Part shown: piece by piece, positions 5,084 through 6,656 of the stretch
Layout: every line of letters starts with the position of its first letter
How positions within the stretch are numbered: the stretch's first letter is position 1
Origin: an uncultured Porphyromonadaceae bacterium
GTDB taxonomy: Bacteria > Bacteroidota > Bacteroidia > Bacteroidales > Muribaculaceae
NCBI GenBank assembly: GCA_900554265.1
Contig: USGZ01000099.1
Span: forward strand, 1 to 6,656
Reading direction: 5' to 3'
Length of the DNA: 6,656 bases
Notes under the pieces: model-generated
The model's database searches: none
What the model was told of the DNA's origin: nothing
What the model saw: only the letters and a program-made list of their open reading frames with translations
Program-made: the position numbers and the translations under genes

Positions 5084-5563
5084 TTATTTGATTAGGTCCG
5101 CGGTCGTTGCGCCTACGTAGTCCATCAGCGCCTTCGGTTCGATTTTCAGCTGCATGCCGCGCACGCCGGCGCTGACATAGATGTGGGGGAAACCGACCGC
5201 CGTCTCGTGGAAGAACGTGGGCAGCGGCTTTTTCATGCCCACGGGCGAGCATCCGCCGCGGATGTAGCCCGTGGCGCCGAGGAGCTCCTTCATGGCTATG
5301 AGGTCGGCCTTCTTGTCGCCGGCGGCCGAGGCGGCCTTCTTGAGGTCGACCTCGGCGTCGCCGGGAACTACGCAGACGAATAGCCCATGGCGCTCGCCCC
5401 TGAGAACCAGGGTCTTGAAAACGCGCTTGATGTCCTCGCCAAGCTCCGCGGCGACGTGCGTGGCCGAAAGGTCGCTCTCGTCGTAGGAGTAGGGGATGGC
5501 CTCATAGGCGATGCCTGCCTTGTCGAGCAGGCGCATGGCGTTTGTCTTTGCGATTTTACTCAT
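5084..5563 (-). CDS. ybaK: Cys-tRNA(Pro)/Cys-tRNA(Cys) deacylase, YbaK/EbsC type
   Basis: The family hydrolyses Cys-tRNA(Pro) made in error by prolyl-tRNA synthetase and so prevents cysteine-for-proline misincorporation. The 159-residue length is typical. The conserved lysine lies in VFKTLVLRG (Lys50), and the signature GYIRGGCSPVGMKK spans 99-112. The protein is a single YbaK domain with no signal peptide or membrane segment, so it acts in the cytoplasm. The gene starts 24 nt after trxB and ends 7 nt before aroC, so it sits inside the run. The family assignment is firm. The precise tRNA substrate is inferred from the family. Confidence 0.93.
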   Translation of the reverse strand: MSKIAKTNAMRLLDKAGIAYEAIPYSYDESDLSATHVAAELGEDIKRVFKTLVLRGERHGLFVCVVPGDAEVDLKKAASAAGDKKADLIAMKELLGATGYIRGGCSPVGMKKPLPTFFHETAVGFPHIYVSAGVRGMQLKIEPKALMDYVGATTADLIK

Positions 5564-5587
5564 CGGGCAAATTCAGAACATTGATAA

Positions 5588-6532
5588 TCAGGCGTTCATC
5601 ATCAGGAAACGTTCGGCGTCGAGGGCGGCGCGACAGCCCATGCCGGCAGCGGAAATGGCCTGCTGGTATACGGGGTCGGCGACGTCGCCGGCGGCGAACA
5701 CACCGGGCACGTTGGTCCCGCAGCTCTTGCCTTTGAGCTCCACGAAGCCCTGCTCGTCCAGGTCGACCTTGCCCTTGAGGAAGTCGGTGTTGGGCTTGTG
5801 GCCGATGGCGAGGAAGAAGCCGTCGACCTGGATGTCGAAGAAGTTCTCGTTCTCCTTGCCCTTGTTCTGGACAAGGTGTGCGCCCTCGAGGACGTCGTTG
5901 CCGAACAGCCCGACGGTGTTGGCGTTGAAAATCACGGTAATCTTCGGATTCTCGAGCACCTTCTTCTGCATGTATTTCGATGCGCGGAGCACGTCGCGGC
6001 GCACGATAAGGTAGACCTTCGAGGCCAGGCCGGCCAGGTACATGGCCTCCTCGCAGGCGGTGTCGCCGCCGCCGACAACGGCCACGGGGCGGTTGCGGAA
6101 GAAGAAGCCGTCGCAGGTGGCGCAGGCGGAAACGCCCATGCCCTTGTATTTCTCTTCGTCGTCGAGGCCGAGGTAGCGGGCGCTGGCGCCGGTGGCGATG
6201 ATTACGGTGTCGGCCTTGATGGTGGTCGTTCCGCCGTTGAGCTGGGCGGTATAGGGGCGGTCGGAGAAGTCGATGTCCGTCACCTCGCCGCCGAGCATCT
6301 GGACGCCGAATCGCTCGGCCTGCGCGCGCAGGTCCTCCATCAGCTTCGGGCCGCTGACGCCCTCGGGGTAGCCGGGAAAGTTCTCGACTTCAGTGGTAGT
6401 GATCAGCTGGCCGCCGGGCTGGATGCCCTCGACGAGAATCGGCTCGAGGCCGGCGCGGGAGGTGTAGATGCCGGCGGTGTATCCGGCAGGACCGGCGCCT
6501 ATTATGAGGCATTTGGTGCTAAGTTCGTTCAT
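5588..6532 (-). CDS. trxB: Thioredoxin reductase (NADPH, FAD)
   Basis: TrxB passes electrons from NADPH through FAD and a redox-active disulfide to thioredoxin in the cytoplasm. The 314-residue protein has the FAD-binding GAGPAG (12-17), the active-site pair in CATC (137-140), the NADPH-binding GGGDTA (154-159) with the following RR around 177-178, and the C-terminal FAD motif AGDVAD. Length and motif order are those of low-molecular-weight bacterial TrxB, and nothing is missing. The ATG at 6532 puts the first glycine motif at the normal distance from the N-terminus. It lies 52 nt after the lolA-like gene, with a 6-bp hairpin in the gap, and 24 nt before ybaK. Confidence 0.97.
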   Translation of the reverse strand: MNELSTKCLIIGAGPAGYTAGIYTSRAGLEPILVEGIQPGGQLITTTEVENFPGYPEGVSGPKLMEDLRAQAERFGVQMLGGEVTDIDFSDRPYTAQLNGGTTTIKADTVIIATGASARYLGLDDEEKYKGMGVSACATCDGFFFRNRPVAVVGGGDTACEEAMYLAGLASKVYLIVRRDVLRASKYMQKKVLENPKITVIFNANTVGLFGNDVLEGAHLVQNKGKENENFFDIQVDGFFLAIGHKPNTDFLKGKVDLDEQGFVELKGKSCGTNVPGVFAAGDVADPVYQQAISAAGMGCRAALDAERFLMMNA

Positions 6533-6552
6533 GATGTCTTATGTCGGTTAAT

Positions 6553-6571
6553 GCGGGAACGGCTGTCCCGC
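6553..6571 (-). terminator. Small hairpin between lolA-like gene and trxB
   Basis: GCGGGA (6553-6558) and TCCCGC (6566-6571) pair around a 7-nt loop, just after the lolA-like stop in transcription order. On the minus strand it is followed by ATTAACC, not a U run, so at most it is a weak attenuator or processing site. No Bacteroidetes promoter box is visible behind it, so trxB may be read from upstream. Confidence 0.3.
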
Positions 6572-6584
6572 AGAAGAATAGAGG

Positions 6585-6656
6585 CTATCTCAGGTCGATG
6601 ATTTCCGAGGCGGGGTGCGTGGCCCTGTCGTAGCGGAAGGCCGACAGCGGCTGCTG
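6585..6656 (-). CDS. LolA-like outer membrane lipoprotein chaperone, C-terminal end only
   Basis: Reading in from the right edge on the minus strand gives 23 residues and a TAG stop at 6585-6587. The peptide contains FRYDRATHPASEIIDLR. LolA-like periplasmic lipoprotein carriers of Bacteroidetes commonly end in a similar F-x-F/Y-D ... HP/YP ... E-V/I-I-D-L-R sequence. LolA carries lipoproteins across the periplasm to the outer membrane. The match rests on this short tail alone, so the name is tentative. The gene would lead the minus-strand run ending in aroC. Confidence 0.55.
   Translation of the reverse strand, partial: QQPLSAFRYDRATHPASEIIDLR

Noticed and set aside
4312..5091. Plus-strand frame (259 codons) opposite aroC
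   Set aside because: Shadow of GC-rich aroC, alanine/glycine-rich without motifs; AroC on the other strand has all family signatures.
5249..5264. Palindrome GCATCCGCCGCGGATG, similar to the REP-like hairpin
   Set aside because: It lies within the conserved GYIRGGCSP-coding part of ybaK and lacks the GTAG foot in the proper position, so codon choice explains it.
5798..6601. Plus-strand frame (267 codons) opposite trxB
   Set aside because: Shadow of trxB with low-complexity A/G/V/E composition; TrxB motifs on the minus strand are complete.

Overview
This looks like a chromosomal segment of a gut-type Bacteroidales bacterium. The evidence is a perfect Bacteroidetes promoter (TTTG, 20 nt, TAACTTTG) in front of a tRNA, start codons with little or no Shine-Dalgarno sequence, a Bacteroides-type second EF-G, a UpxY-type NusG paralogue and the ending typical of a Bacteroidetes LolA-like chaperone. 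GC-rich coding with strong C/G third-position preference would suit an Alistipes-like (Rikenellaceae) genome better than Bacteroides itself; that placement is inference.

Left part (1-493, minus strand): the first 78 codons of a UpxY/NusG-type antiterminator run off the left edge. Its 175-nt upstream region is GC-rich, full of inverted repeats and has no visible promoter. It begins directly at the 3' end of a tRNA-Leu(UAG) gene, which has its own strong promoter.

Centre-left (494-3130, plus strand): a 420-bp non-coding stretch carries a G-rich tract, a 16-bp palindrome and a weak promoter. It leads into a 718-codon EF-G paralogue of the fusA2 (EF-G2) type. The G domain lacks the catalytic histidine and has further switch and NKxD changes, while the domain IV tip is intact. 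A strong stem-loop follows the stop codon.

Centre (3131-4083): almost 1 kb of non-coding DNA between convergent genes is dense with repeats. There are four copies of a REP-like element (GTAG foot plus hairpin) in two inverted pairs, and a pair of 107-bp imperfect inverted repeats about 400 bp apart. Shorter tandem repeats are also present.

Right part (4084-6656, minus strand): a tight gene run in transcription order is lolA-like (only its C-terminus is in the window), trxB, ybaK/ebsC and aroC. It combines thiol redox balance, tRNA mischarging correction and the last shared step of aromatic biosynthesis. These are ordinary housekeeping genes with intact motifs. The most interesting parts are the EF-G2 with its candidate operator, the REP-like and long inverted repeats, and the structured leader of the UpxY-like gene.
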